From Burkholderia sp. (GTDB lineage: Bacteria; Pseudomonadota; Gammaproteobacteria; Burkholderiales; Burkholderiaceae): a DNA stretch of 31,316 nucleotides. The stretch spans positions 1 through 31,316 of the forward strand of contig JASLEG010000080.1 in the NCBI GenBank assembly GCA_030151225.1, written 5' to 3'. The notes below the pieces were generated by a model, which saw only the letters and a program-made list of their open reading frames with translations, made no database searches and had not been told where the DNA came from. Position 1 is the stretch's first letter. The number at the start of each line of letters is the position of its first letter. Positions 6,196-14,996 of this stretch are shown here, one piece after another. Made by a program: the position numbers and the translations under genes.

Positions 6196-8297
6196 GCGGT
6201 CAGCGTCACGCGGCCCACGGGTTTGAGTTCGACGTGCTCGCCGAGCTCCTGGTACGAGTACACCGCCAGCCAGCCCAGCCGCGCCTCGATCATGCGCCGC
6301 ACGTAGCGGCGGATATCCATCGAGGTCACCAGCACCACGCCCTCGCGGGGCGCCGCGCCCACGAAGGACTGGATGCGGTCGATCAGGAACGCGGCGTCGT
6401 TGGGCGGCAGCGCCAGGAAGTTGCCGGTGGGCGTCTGCTTGATGGCGGCGCGGATATGCTGCTCGGCCTGCATGTCGAACAGCACCGCCGACAGCGTGCG
6501 CTCGCCCTTGGCGGCGCGATGCGCGAGGAAGCGCGAGAGGTCGCCGCGCACGTACTCGGTCAGCATCAGCATGTCCTTTTCCTTGGCGCCCCAGGCGATC
6601 AGGCTCTCCATGATGGTGCGCACGTTGCGGATCGAGACCTGCTCCTCCAGCAGCCGGCGCAGCACGTCGGCGATCCGCTGCGGCGGCAGCACCTTCTGCA
6701 CTTCCGCCACCAGCCCCGGCGCGTCATGGCCGAGCTGGTCGAGGATCCACTGCACCTCCTGGATGCCGAGGAACAGCGTGGCGTGCCGACGCATCGCCGC
6801 CACGCAGGCATGCGGGATGATCTGCTCGGCGCGCCACACCGGCATCTTGGGCGGGATGGTCTTGTCGTCGAGCCAGCGCGTGGGCGTGCCGTCGGCCACG
6901 ATCGCCGGGCCGGCCTCGGTGCGCTCGGCCACCGACTGCAGCTTCTCGGCGGCCGCCGCGGCCACCTCGGGCGCGAGCAGGGCGGGATCGGGAATCAGCA
7001 CCTTGCTCGCCGGCAGCGTCACGGTGAGGTGGGGCACGTCGTGCACCAGGATCTCGAAGCTGTTGGCCGGCAGCGGCGCGTGGATCCACATCGTGATGCC
7101 GGGGAAGGGCAGGCCGAGCATCTCCTGCAGGGCCGCGCGCTCGGTCTCGAAGGCGATGTCGAGGGTCGGCAGCGAGAGCCGCGCGGCCAGGTCCGGGGCG
7201 ATGCGCACGCCCACCGCGCAGGCGAACTGCGGCGCGCGCGGCAGGATCGGCGGCACTTCCGTCTTGGCGCCCGAGCGCTGCATCGAGGCCAGCGTCTCGG
7301 CGCCGCCGTGCTCGCTGTCGCGCGAGGACGCGGGCTTCTTCGCCAGCTTGTAGCCGGCGAAGGACAGCAGGCCGGCCAGCAGCACGAACAGCAGCGAGGG
7401 GAAGCCCGGCACGATCGCGAAGCCCAGCAGCAGCACCGCGGCGAAGAACAGCGCGCGGCTGCTGGAGCCGAGCTGGTGGCCGATCTCGTCGCCCAGCGAG
7501 CGCTGCTTGGTCTGGCGCTCGTCGGCCACCCGCGTGATCATCACGCCGGCGGCCACCGACAGCAGCAGCGAGGGGATCTGCGAGACCATCGCGTCACCCA
7601 CCGACAGCACCGAGAAGCGGTTGGCCGCGTCGCCGGCCGACATGCCGTGGTAGGCCACGCCCACCGCGATGCCGGCCAGGATGTTGATCAGCGTGATGAT
7701 CAGGCCGGCGATCGCGTCGCCCTTCACGAACTTCATCGCGCCGTCCATGCCGCCGTGCAGCTGGCTCTCCACCGCCAGCGTGGCGCGCTTGCGCTTGGCT
7801 TCCTCGGGCGTGAGCAGGTTGGCGCGCAGGTCGGCGTCGATGCTCATCTGCTTGCCGGGCAGCGCGTCCAGCGTGAAGCGCGCGCCCACCTCGGCCACCC
7901 GCTCCGAGCCCTTGGCGATCACGATGAACTGCACCGTGGTGATGATCGCGAACACCACCAGGCCCACCACCAGGTTGCCGCCCACCACCAGCTTGCCGAA
8001 GCTCTCGATGATGGTGCCGGCCTCGGCGTGCAGCAGGATCGACTTGGTGGAGGCGATGTTCAGCGAGAGCCGGAACAGCGTGGTGAACAGCAGCAGCGAG
8101 GGGAAGGCCGACAGCGCCGAGATGTCCGGCACGTACATGGTGATCATCAGCAGCGTCACGCTGATGGTGATGTTCAGGGCCAGCAGCCCGTCGATCATCA
8201 GCGGCGGCAGCGGCAGGATCATCAGCGAGATGATCGCCACCACCAGCGCGACGATCCCGATTTCGCCGCCGGCGGGGAGTTTCATGGACTTCAGCAT
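6192..8297 (-). CDS. hrcV: T3SS export gate protein HrcV (SctV)
   Basis: The 701-residue protein has the SctV/FlhA layout. An N-terminal membrane half (about 1-330) holds seven or eight helices and the conserved cytoplasmic loop G-A-R-F-T-L-D-A-L-P-G-K-Q-M-S-I-D-A-D. A large C-terminal cytoplasmic domain (about 360-701) forms the nonameric ring that receives chaperone-substrate complexes. The start at 8297 has a CGGAG ribosome site 5 nt upstream, which favours it over the ATG at 8285. It lies 19 nt after hrcU and overlaps hpaP. Confidence 0.98.
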   Translation of the reverse strand: MLKSMKLPAGGEIGIVALVVAIISLMILPLPPLMIDGLLALNITISVTLLMITMYVPDISALSAFPSLLLFTTLFRLSLNIASTKSILLHAEAGTIIESFGKLVVGGNLVVGLVVFAIITTVQFIVIAKGSERVAEVGARFTLDALPGKQMSIDADLRANLLTPEEAKRKRATLAVESQLHGGMDGAMKFVKGDAIAGLIITLINILAGIAVGVAYHGMSAGDAANRFSVLSVGDAMVSQIPSLLLSVAAGVMITRVADERQTKQRSLGDEIGHQLGSSSRALFFAAVLLLGFAIVPGFPSLLFVLLAGLLSFAGYKLAKKPASSRDSEHGGAETLASMQRSGAKTEVPPILPRAPQFACAVGVRIAPDLAARLSLPTLDIAFETERAALQEMLGLPFPGITMWIHAPLPANSFEILVHDVPHLTVTLPASKVLIPDPALLAPEVAAAAAEKLQSVAERTEAGPAIVADGTPTRWLDDKTIPPKMPVWRAEQIIPHACVAAMRRHATLFLGIQEVQWILDQLGHDAPGLVAEVQKVLPPQRIADVLRRLLEEQVSIRNVRTIMESLIAWGAKEKDMLMLTEYVRGDLSRFLAHRAAKGERTLSAVLFDMQAEQHIRAAIKQTPTGNFLALPPNDAAFLIDRIQSFVGAAPREGVVLVTSMDIRRYVRRMIEARLGWLAVYSYQELGEHVELKPVGRVTLTA

Positions 8298-8316
8298 CGT
8301 GGCTCCGGGTCGGCGC

Positions 8317-9396
8317 TCAGTGGATCTGCTGCGCCTGGTGCTGCTGTTGCGCCTCGCGGCTCGCGCCGATCGAGTCCACCCAGCGCAGGATCGCGGCGAT
8401 CGTCTCGAACAGCGCGTCGGGGATCGGCTCGTCCACGCCGACCTTGTACAGCGCGCGCGCCACCGGCGGGTTGCCCACGATCGGCACGTCGGCCTCGGCG
8501 GCCGCGCGGCGGATCGCGGCGGCGGCCTCGTCCATGCCCTTGGCGATCACCACCGGCAGCGGATGCTCGTCGGGCGCGTAGCGCAGCGCCACGGCGTAGT
8601 GGGTGGGGTTGACCACCACCACGTTGGCGCGCGCCATGCGCGGCGGCGGGGCGTTGGCCATCTCGCGGGCGATCCGCTTGCGCTCGCCCTTGATCATCGG
8701 GTCGCCCTCGTCGTTCTTGTGCTCGCGCTTGACCTCGTCCTTCGACATCTTCATCTGCTTCAGGAACAGCATCTTCTGCAGCTTCACGTCGGCCGCGCCC
8801 ACCACGATGAAGATCACCGCGGCGATCATCATCAGCTTGAGCAGGATGCCCCAGTACATCTGCGAGAGCTCGGGCAGCGGCTGGTAGATCGCGCCCGACA
8901 CCAGCGGAATCAGGCCGCGCACCACCACCCACATCACCGCGAAGATCAGCGCGGCCTTGACGATCATCTTGGCCGTCTCGATCACCGTCTTCATCGAGAA
9001 GATCTTCTTCAGGCCCTCGCCGGGGTTCAGCGCGTTGATGTTCGGCATCACCGGCTTCAGCGCGATCTGCAGGCCCACCTGCATGCCCGAGCCCATCAGC
9101 CCCGCGAAGGCCGCGGCCAGCGCGAGCGGCACCACCGCCAGCAGCGCGATGCCGCCGAAGCGGTAGAGCCGGTCGAACATGTCGGGCAGCGAGTGATCGG
9201 TGGTGACGAAGTCGAGCGCGCTGACCATCAGCTGGCGCATCGAGTCGCGCAGATGCGAGCCGGCCGCCATCACGAAGCCGATCGCGACCGTCATCGAGAT
9301 CGCGTCGGAGAGGTCCGTGCTCTTCGAAACCTGGCCGTCCTTGCGGGCGTCGCGCAGTTTCTTGTCTGTTGGCTCTTCGGTCTTTTCGTCGCTCAT
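8317..9396 (-). CDS. hrcU: T3SS autoprotease export protein HrcU (SctU)
   Basis: From the ATG at 9396 the product has 359 residues: M-S-D-E-K-T-E-E-P-T-D-K-K-L-R-D-A-R-K typical of SctU N-termini, four membrane helices (about 30-215), and a cytoplasmic domain with the N263-P-T-H autocleavage motif. Cleavage between Asn and Pro allows the switch in substrate class. The open frame runs on to 9900, but that extension lies in the divergent promoter region and is not conserved-looking. It is the first gene of the minus-strand operon, with a leader of about 125 nt after the predicted transcription start. Confidence 0.97.
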   Translation of the reverse strand: MSDEKTEEPTDKKLRDARKDGQVSKSTDLSDAISMTVAIGFVMAAGSHLRDSMRQLMVSALDFVTTDHSLPDMFDRLYRFGGIALLAVVPLALAAAFAGLMGSGMQVGLQIALKPVMPNINALNPGEGLKKIFSMKTVIETAKMIVKAALIFAVMWVVVRGLIPLVSGAIYQPLPELSQMYWGILLKLMMIAAVIFIVVGAADVKLQKMLFLKQMKMSKDEVKREHKNDEGDPMIKGERKRIAREMANAPPPRMARANVVVVNPTHYAVALRYAPDEHPLPVVIAKGMDEAAAAIRRAAAEADVPIVGNPPVARALYKVGVDEPIPDALFETIAAILRWVDSIGASREAQQQHQAQQIH

Positions 9397-9526
9397 CGCT
9401 CGCTCGTCGCCGCGGGCGGCGCAAGCGTCCGCCGGAGCGGCGGACGGGGTGGTCGGGTTGCCAGGCTGGCAGGGCAGCGGCGCGCGGGCCGCAAGGCGAA
9501 TGGCGCGCGCACGATGCCGTCGGACG

Positions 9527-9587
9527 AAGATAGCGTGCGGCGGCCAGGGCAGGCCGCGCGACGCGAATCGGGCGCTGCGCACGCGAA
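9527..9587 (-). promoter_or_regulatory. hrpII/PIP box and -10 element of the hrcU operon
   Basis: On the minus strand TTCG occurs at 9587-9584 and 9567-9564, giving TTCG-N16-TTCG. Both half-sites are followed by C, so the site is also a perfect TTCGC-N15-TTCGC. After a 31-nt spacer comes TATCTT (9532-9527), which fits the YANNNT -10 element known for PIP-box promoters. In Ralstonia this box is the HrpB-dependent element, and HrpB is encoded in this window. Confidence 0.88.
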
Positions 9588-9763
9588 GTTCGGCGCGGCG
9601 GGCGGCGCGGATGGCTCGGTTCGCCCAGAATGCGATCGCGCCGAAAGCCTCGCCGGTTGGGGAATCTGGAAAGGGTCGTATCGCCGGCGATCCATTTCGT
9701 GACGCCGCCGTGACGCCCCGCCAGGCGCCGCCCGGGCCGGCCGCCGGCGCCCCGCCGGGCGGC

Positions 9764-9825
9764 TTCGCTTTCGGTGCGCTGGCTTCGCATCGCCGGGCGC
9801 GCGCGCCACGGGCCGTTGCTAAGGT
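9764..9825 (+). promoter_or_regulatory. hrpII/PIP box and -10 element of the hrpB1-hrcT operon
   Basis: TTCG at 9764-9767 and 9784-9787 form TTCG-N16-TTCG, both followed by C. A 32-nt spacer leads to TAAGGT (9820-9825), a YANNNT-type -10. Transcription would start near 9832, about 55 nt before the hrpB1 ATG. Confidence 0.88.
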
Positions 9826-9886
9826 TCGATGGTGCGTCCGATCGAACCCGAGCGTGGCGCGAAACATTCCGCCAGGAGAATGCGCG

Positions 9887-10471
9887 ATGACCAACGCCAC
9901 ACCCGATTACCTGAACTGCAGCCCGGAGATCGTCGGAGGACTGATCGAGACGGCGTCCGACGCGCTGCTGCAGACCTTCCCGAAGGTGTCGGTGGACCCG
10001 TACGACATCGAGCTGATGCTGGACGCGCTGCGCGTGCTGCGCCCGAAGGTGCCCGAGATCCAGATGCTGGACGGCATCCTGCACATGGTGCGCAACCACT
10101 GGGACGACGCGATCCTGGTGCTGCGCGAGGTGAGCGAAAGCGCGCCGCGCTTCGCCTACGCCAAGGCGCTGCTGGCGTTCTGCCTGTCCACCAAGGGCGA
10201 CGGCGACTGGAAGCTGATCGCCAACGAGGTGCTGGCCACCAACCCGACGCGCGACACGGTCGCGCTGGTGAAGGCCCTGCATGCCCGCGAGGAGCTGGTC
10301 AACGCCGTGCACGCGAGCCGCAACGGCAGCGCCTTCATTCCGCCCGCGTCGCTCGAGGAACTCAACGAGGAACTCGAGAGTCGCGGCGACAAGCCCGACA
10401 CCGCCGCCCCGGCCGCCGCGCCCGTGGCCGGCATCGAATCCATGCCGTTCGGCATGGCGCTGCGCGCGTAA
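9887..10471 (+). CDS. hrpB1: HrpB1 (HrpK-type) type III secretion protein
   Basis: The 194-residue product is the first gene of the plus operon, matching hrpB1 of Xanthomonas and hrpK of Ralstonia, including its place before the inner-rod gene hrpB2. It is helical with TPR-like character (D-A-L-R-V-L-R-P-K-V-P-E-I-Q-M-L-D-G, H-W-D-D-A-I-L-V-L-R-E-V), typical of the HrpB1/HrpK family. The family role is accessory to secretion, and in Xanthomonas HrpB1 has been linked to periplasmic assembly. An AGGAGA ribosome site (9874-9879) lies 7 nt before the ATG. Confidence 0.9.
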   Translation: MTNATPDYLNCSPEIVGGLIETASDALLQTFPKVSVDPYDIELMLDALRVLRPKVPEIQMLDGILHMVRNHWDDAILVLREVSESAPRFAYAKALLAFCLSTKGDGDWKLIANEVLATNPTRDTVALVKALHAREELVNAVHASRNGSAFIPPASLEELNEELESRGDKPDTAAPAAAPVAGIESMPFGMALRA

Positions 10472-10517
10472 GCGCCCCGGCGCCGCCGAGCACTCGCTGA
10501 CCCGAGGGAGCACGACG

Positions 10518-10910
10518 ATGACTGCAATCGATTCTTCCGCGGCGCTGCGCGCGTCGCTCGAGGCGATGTCGAAGCCGGAGGCGGGCGGTTCCGCCGCCTC
10601 GCCGGCCGCCGCCGACAAGTTCAAGGCGATGATGGAAAAGCCCTCGATGGCGCCGCCCCACGAGGCGCAGAGCTCGTCGATGGACGTCGCCTCGAAGCTG
10701 GTGGCCGCGCAGGATGCCGAGTTGCAGCGCAGCGTCACGGACGCCGCCGATTTCATGCAGCGCGCGCCCGAGATGAACCTGAACGAAATGAATGCCGGTT
10801 CGATCCGCCTGACCTACGAGCTCGCGGCCACGCAGCTCGACATGGAAGCGAAGATGGGTGTCGTCAACTCGTCGAAGTCGTCGATCGAAACGCTGATGAA
10901 GAACCAGTGA
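10518..10910 (+). CDS. hrpB2: Inner-rod protein HrpB2 (HrpJ, SctI-type)
   Basis: This small, 130-residue protein lies between hrpB1 and hrcJ. Its C-terminal 40 residues (L-T-Y-E-L-A-A-T-Q-L-D-M-E-A-K-M-G-V-V-N and then S-S-I-E-T-L-M-K-N-Q) match the conserved end of inner-rod/needle-adaptor proteins. HrpB2 is an early substrate needed for pilus assembly, and its export is controlled by the HpaP/HpaC-HrcU switch. A GAGGGA ribosome site precedes the ATG. An earlier start in the same frame would run inside hrpB1 and is rejected. Confidence 0.92.
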   Translation: MTAIDSSAALRASLEAMSKPEAGGSAASPAAADKFKAMMEKPSMAPPHEAQSSSMDVASKLVAAQDAELQRSVTDAADFMQRAPEMNLNEMNAGSIRLTYELAATQLDMEAKMGVVNSSKSSIETLMKNQ

Positions 10911-10955
10911 CGCGCGGCGCGCGAGCGCCGTGCGGTCCGCCGCGAGACTTACCTC

Positions 10956-11807
10956 ATGCTACAGACCCGGTCCGGATGGCGGCGCGCCACCGTTGTCGGC
11001 GCGTTCGCGCTCTGCGCGCTGCTCGCCGGTTGCAAGAAGGAACTGTACGGAAACCTGTCCGAGCAGGACGTCAACGAGATGGTCGTGGCGCTGCTCGAGA
11101 ACGGCGTCAACGCTTCCAAGGACACGCCCGACGGCGGCAAGACCTGGACCCTCGAAGTGGACGAGGACCAGCTGGTGCGCGCGATGGAAGCGCTGCGCTC
11201 GCGCGGCCTGCCCAAGAGCCGCTTCGACAACCTCGGCGACCTGTTCAAGAAGGACGGCCTGGTGTCCACGCCGACCGAGGAGCGCGTGCGCTTCATCTAC
11301 GGCATGTCGCAGGAGCTCTCGTCCACGCTGTCGAAGATCGACGGCGTGCTGGTGGCGCGCGTGCAGATCGTGCTGCCGAACAACGACCCGCTCGCGCAGA
11401 CCATCAAGCCCTCCTCGGCCGCCGTGTTCATCAAGTACCGCCCGAATTCCGACGTCGGCGCGCTGGTGCCGCAGATCAAGACGCTGGTGATGCACAGCGT
11501 GGAAGGCCTGACCTACGACCAGGTCAGCGTGACCGCGGTGCAGGCCGATCCGTCCGATCTCGCGCGCATCCCGCAGCAGCAGCGTGACGGCGCGCCGCTG
11601 GTGTGGATCCTCACCGGCATCGGCGGCGCCGTGCTGATCGTGGCCGCCGGCCTGCTGGTGGTGCTGCGTCGCAAGCTGCCGCACGGCCAGGACGGCTCGA
11701 ACAACGGCGGCGGTGCCGGCGGTTCGCCCGACGATGCGGCCGCCACCGGCCTGCGTGGCCGGCTCGGCGCGCTGAGCGCGCGCCTGCGTCCGCGCCCGGC
11801 CAACTGA
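10956..11807 (+). CDS. hrcJ: T3SS inner-membrane ring lipoprotein HrcJ (SctJ)
   Basis: The 283-residue protein has a lipoprotein signal with L-L-A-G-C26 and then the two ring-building modules (about 28-95 and 110-190), including L-Y-G-N-L-S-E-Q-D-V-N-E and the E-L-S-S-T-L-S-K-I-D-G-V region. A C-terminal membrane helix follows (about 212-238, then basic R-R-K). The gene has the expected length and place after hrpB2. SctJ forms the inner ring of the basal body with SctD; no sctD gene is present in this window. Confidence 0.97.
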   Translation: MLQTRSGWRRATVVGAFALCALLAGCKKELYGNLSEQDVNEMVVALLENGVNASKDTPDGGKTWTLEVDEDQLVRAMEALRSRGLPKSRFDNLGDLFKKDGLVSTPTEERVRFIYGMSQELSSTLSKIDGVLVARVQIVLPNNDPLAQTIKPSSAAVFIKYRPNSDVGALVPQIKTLVMHSVEGLTYDQVSVTAVQADPSDLARIPQQQRDGAPLVWILTGIGGAVLIVAAGLLVVLRRKLPHGQDGSNNGGGAGGSPDDAAATGLRGRLGALSARLRPRPAN

Positions 11808-11824
11808 GCGGCACGCGCGAACGC

Positions 11825-12586
11825 ATGACGTCCCCCGCGTTCTATCCCCCGCAGCGCGTCGCGGCCGCCCTGAACGGCTATCGCGACAACCTCGACAGCG
11901 CCGCCCTGTGGGCGGACACGTCGTGGTGCGCGCTGCCCGACACCGGCTGGCGCGACGCGCTGCTGCGCACCTCGGGTGCCGCGCGGCGCGCCTGCTCGCA
12001 CGCGCTGGCGCGCGCGGCCGGCGTGCGCGAGCCGCTGTTCGGCGCGTTCGCCACGCCCGCCGTGCTCGGCACCGGCGCCGCGGCCGCGCCGGGCATCAGC
12101 CCGAAACCGAATCTCGCCCTGCTCGACGCGCTGCCCGTCACCCAGGCGCTGGCCGTGCTGCGCATGCGCTCGCTGTCGTTCCGCCGCGTGGAAGTGCGCC
12201 GCCTGATCGACAAGCAGACGCGCTCGCGCCTGGCCGACTGGACCGGCGCGCACCCGGACGCGATCGCGCAGGACGCGCACGCGGCCGACGCGCCCGACGT
12301 GGCCCACCTGACGATGAAGACGGGGCTGCCGCCGCTCGCGCGGCTGGACGCCACCGACATGGCCGCCGAAGGCTGGCTGCTGCTCGCGCGCGACGCGGGC
12401 GGCGGGCCCGGCGTGGGCGGCCCCGCCGATCTGCGGGCGCCGTCGCTCACGCGGCTCGCGCTGCCGCGCGCGTTTGCTCCGCCGGCCGCGCTGCCGGCCG
12501 CGAGCGGGCTGGACGCGGCGGGTTCGATCCGCCTGTTCGCCCGCATGCCCGAATTGCTGCCGGAGGTTGCATGGCTATTTGGTTGA
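11825..12586 (+). CDS. hrpB4: HrpB4 (SctK-type) sorting-platform protein
   Basis: The 253-residue product lies between hrcJ and the SctL gene, where hrpB4 is found in Xanthomonas and Ralstonia. The sequence is Ala/Arg/Leu-rich with the family-like segment V-L-R-M-R-S-L-S-F-R-R-V-E-V-R-R-L-I-D near residues 112-130. SctK proteins link the SctQ pods to the inner-membrane ring. The ATG at 11825 is 17 nt after the hrcJ stop. The open frame begins further upstream inside hrcJ, which is rejected. Its end overlaps the start of the next gene by 16 nt. Confidence 0.85.
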   Translation: MTSPAFYPPQRVAAALNGYRDNLDSAALWADTSWCALPDTGWRDALLRTSGAARRACSHALARAAGVREPLFGAFATPAVLGTGAAAAPGISPKPNLALLDALPVTQALAVLRMRSLSFRRVEVRRLIDKQTRSRLADWTGAHPDAIAQDAHAADAPDVAHLTMKTGLPPLARLDATDMAAEGWLLLARDAGGGPGVGGPADLRAPSLTRLALPRAFAPPAALPAASGLDAAGSIRLFARMPELLPEVAWLFG

Positions 12587-13644
12587 GCCGTCCCGGCGAC
12601 GCCCGGCATCTGCCCGACGACCACGCCGCCTACGCGCGGCTGGGCGCGGCCGCCGACGTGCTGCCGCGCGAGCTGTTCGGCTCGCTGGTGTCGCTCGACG
12701 ACGCCTATGCCGCGCTCGCCGACGACCGCGCCGCGCTGCTCGAGGCCGCGCGTGCCGAGGCCGCCGCGATCGTGGACGCCGGCCACGCCGAGGCCGACGC
12801 GATCCTGGCCGCCGCGCGCCGCGAGCGCGAGGAGGCCGCGCGGCTCGGCTATCGCGACGGCTACGACCGTGCGCTCGGCGACTGGATGGAGCGCCTTGCC
12901 GAGGTGGCGAACGCGCAGAACCAGCTGCAGGTGCGCATGCGCGAGCGGCTGGCCGACATCGTGGTGTCGGCGGTCGAGCAGATCGTGCGCACCGAGAATC
13001 GCGGCGCGCTGTTCGACCGCGCGCTGTCCTCGGTCGAGCGCATCGTGGACGGCGCCACCTATCTGCGGGTGGCCGTGAACCCCGACGATCTGGACAGCGC
13101 CAAGGACACCTTCGACCGCCTCGCCACGCGCTGGCGCGAGCTGGGCCGGCCGATCCCGATGTCGGTGATCGGCGACAAGCGGCTCGCGCTCGGCGCCTGC
13201 GTCTGCGAATCCGATTTCGGCGTGGTGGACGCGAGCCTCGACACCCAGCTGCGCGCGATGCACGGCGCGGTGTCGCGCGCGCTGAAGCGCACCATGGCGG
13301 AAGCCGAGCAGGACATGGCGCGCGACGCGGCCGAGGCCGCCGCCGCGCACGGCGAGGTGGCCGCCAGCTACGCGCAGGAAGCGGAGCTGGCCGCGCACGA
13401 GGCGTTTCCGGTCGGGCAGCCGACCGAAGTGCCGGCCACCGACGACGGCGGCGCGGCCGCCGGTGGCTACGATGCCTATCCCGATCCGTACGCGGCGCAG
13501 CCGGCCTACGACGCCCATGCGCCAAGCGGCGCGCCGCCGTATGCCGATCCGTACGCGCAGCAGGCTGACGCCGAAGCCGATGCCGAAGCGCCCGCCCGCG
13601 AAGGCGAGCACACCGATCGCGCCGACCACGGAGCCGCACGATGA
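12571..13644 (+). CDS. hrcL: T3SS ATPase stator HrcL (HrpB5, SctL) with long C-terminal extension
   Basis: The 357-residue protein starts M-A-I-W-L-S at an ATG with CGGAGG 4 nt upstream. Residues 1-235 are the SctL core: an Ala/Glu-rich coiled coil (about 45-95) followed by a V-ATPase E-subunit-like domain with N-P-D-D-L and D-K-R-L-A-L-G-A-C-V-C-E. SctL binds and restrains the ATPase HrcN. Usual members end near residue 230; here about 120 extra residues follow, including a low-complexity tail with repeated Tyr-x-Asp-Pro-Tyr-Ala units and an acidic Asp-Ala-Glu stretch. It overlaps hrpB4 and, by ATGA, hrcN. Confidence 0.9.
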   Translation: MAIWLSRPGDARHLPDDHAAYARLGAAADVLPRELFGSLVSLDDAYAALADDRAALLEAARAEAAAIVDAGHAEADAILAAARREREEAARLGYRDGYDRALGDWMERLAEVANAQNQLQVRMRERLADIVVSAVEQIVRTENRGALFDRALSSVERIVDGATYLRVAVNPDDLDSAKDTFDRLATRWRELGRPIPMSVIGDKRLALGACVCESDFGVVDASLDTQLRAMHGAVSRALKRTMAEAEQDMARDAAEAAAAHGEVAASYAQEAELAAHEAFPVGQPTEVPATDDGGAAAGGYDAYPDPYAAQPAYDAHAPSGAPPYADPYAQQADAEADAEAPAREGEHTDRADHGAAR

Positions 13645-14996
13645 GAAGCGTTTCCTGGCTGGAACGTACCAACGATTTCGAGCGCCTGACCGACGCGATC
13701 GAGCGCGAGATCCTGGCCGTGCCCGCCGTGGCGCGCACCGGCAAGGTGATGGAAGTGGTGGGCACCGTGATCAAGGTGTCCGGCCTCGACGTCACGCTCG
13801 GCGAGCTCTGCGAATTGCGCTCGCCCGAGGGCGAGCTGCTGCAGCGTGCCGAGGTGGTGGGCTTCACGCGCGACGTGGCGCTGCTCTCGCCGTTCGCGCG
13901 GCTCGAGAACGTATCGCGCGCCACCCAGGTGATCGGCCTGGGCCGGCCGCTGTCGATCCAGGTGGGCGACCAGCTGCTCGGGCGCGTGCTCGACGGCCTC
14001 GGCGAGCCGATCGACGACGGGCCGCCGCTCGACACCGACGACTGGCGCCCGGTGATCGTGCAGCCGCCCGACCCGATGAAGCGGCGCATGGTGGACACCC
14101 CGATGCCCACCGGCGTGCGCGTGGTGGACGCCATGATGACGCTCGGCGAAGGCCAGCGGATGGGCATCTTCGCGCCGGCCGGCGTGGGCAAGTCCACGCT
14201 GATGGGCATGTTCGCGCGCGGTGCCGCCTGCGACATCAACGTGATCGCGCTGATCGGCGAGCGGGGCCGCGAAGTGCGCGAATTCATCGAGCTGATCCTC
14301 GGCCCCGACGGCATGGCCCGCTCGGTGGTGGTGTGCGCCACCTCGGACCGCTCGTCGATGGAGCGCGCCAAGGCCGCGCACACGGCCACCGCGATCGCCG
14401 AGTATTTCCGCGACCGCGGGCTGCGCGTGCTGCTGATGATGGATTCGCTGACGCGCTTCGCGCGGGCCGGCCGCGAGATCGGCCTGGCCGCCGGCGAACC
14501 GCCGGCGCGGCGCGGCTTCCCGCCCTCGGTGTTCGCCGAGCTGCCGCGCCTGCTCGAGCGCACCGGCATGGGCGCCACCGGCTCGATCACCGCCTTGTAT
14601 ACGGTGCTGGCCGAGGACGAAACCGGCGGCGACCCGGTGGCGGAAGAAGTGCGAGGCATTCTGGACGGCCACATGATCCTGTCGCGCGAGATCGCGGCGA
14701 AGAACCAGTACCCGGCGATCGACGTGCTCGGCAGCCTGTCGCGCGTGATGTCGCTGGTGGTGCCCGAAGCCCATTCGCGGGCCGCCTCGCGGGTGCGCGA
14801 GCTGATGGCCAAGCACCGCGACGTGGAGGTGCTGCTGCAGGTGGGCGAATACCAGCCGGGCCAGAACCCGCTGGCCGACGAGGCGATCGAGAAGGCCGAC
14901 GCGATCCGCGCCTTCCTGTGCCAGCGCACCAGCGACTACGCGGCCTACGACGAAACCACCGGCTATCTGCACCAGCTGTCCGGGGTGCCCGCATGA
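13641..14996 (+). CDS. hrcN: T3SS ATPase HrcN (SctN)
   Basis: The 451-residue protein has the P-loop A-P-A-G-V-G-K184-S-T, G-E-R-G-R-E-V-R-E-F, Walker B L-L-M-M-D-S-L-T-R (Asp near 267) and A-A-G-E-P-P-A-R-R-G-F-P-P-S-V-F, all diagnostic of type III/flagellar ATPases. It hexamerises below the export gate, strips chaperones and unfolds substrates. Start and stop overlap both neighbours by 4 nt (ATGA), indicating coupled translation. Confidence 0.98.
   Translation: MRSVSWLERTNDFERLTDAIEREILAVPAVARTGKVMEVVGTVIKVSGLDVTLGELCELRSPEGELLQRAEVVGFTRDVALLSPFARLENVSRATQVIGLGRPLSIQVGDQLLGRVLDGLGEPIDDGPPLDTDDWRPVIVQPPDPMKRRMVDTPMPTGVRVVDAMMTLGEGQRMGIFAPAGVGKSTLMGMFARGAACDINVIALIGERGREVREFIELILGPDGMARSVVVCATSDRSSMERAKAAHTATAIAEYFRDRGLRVLLMMDSLTRFARAGREIGLAAGEPPARRGFPPSVFAELPRLLERTGMGATGSITALYTVLAEDETGGDPVAEEVRGILDGHMILSREIAAKNQYPAIDVLGSLSRVMSLVVPEAHSRAASRVRELMAKHRDVEVLLQVGEYQPGQNPLADEAIEKADAIRAFLCQRTSDYAAYDETTGYLHQLSGVPA

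Larger units (their letters stand above)
9397..9886. other. Divergent control region of the two main T3SS operons
   Basis: This 490-bp stretch between hrcU (minus) and hrpB1 (plus) has no credible gene, although GC-rich open frames cross it on both strands. It carries two hrpII/PIP boxes, one per direction, 176 bp apart, each followed by a -10 hexamer. Both operons therefore start from their own promoters facing away from each other. Confidence 0.85.

Noticed and set aside
6234..8612. Very long plus-strand open frame opposite hrcV
   Set aside because: It is a His/Arg/Gln-rich mirror of the hrcV coding strand, typical of GC-rich DNA; hrcV itself is unmistakable.
9397..9900. N-terminal extension of hrcU
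   Set aside because: SctU proteins start at the M-S-D-E-K-T-E-E-P type N-terminus seen at 9396; the extension covers the hrpII boxes.
8291..10756. Very long minus-strand open frame across hrcU, the divergent control region and hrpB1
   Set aside because: Its sequence is low-complexity Arg/Ala/Gly and conflicts with several well-supported genes and two promoters.
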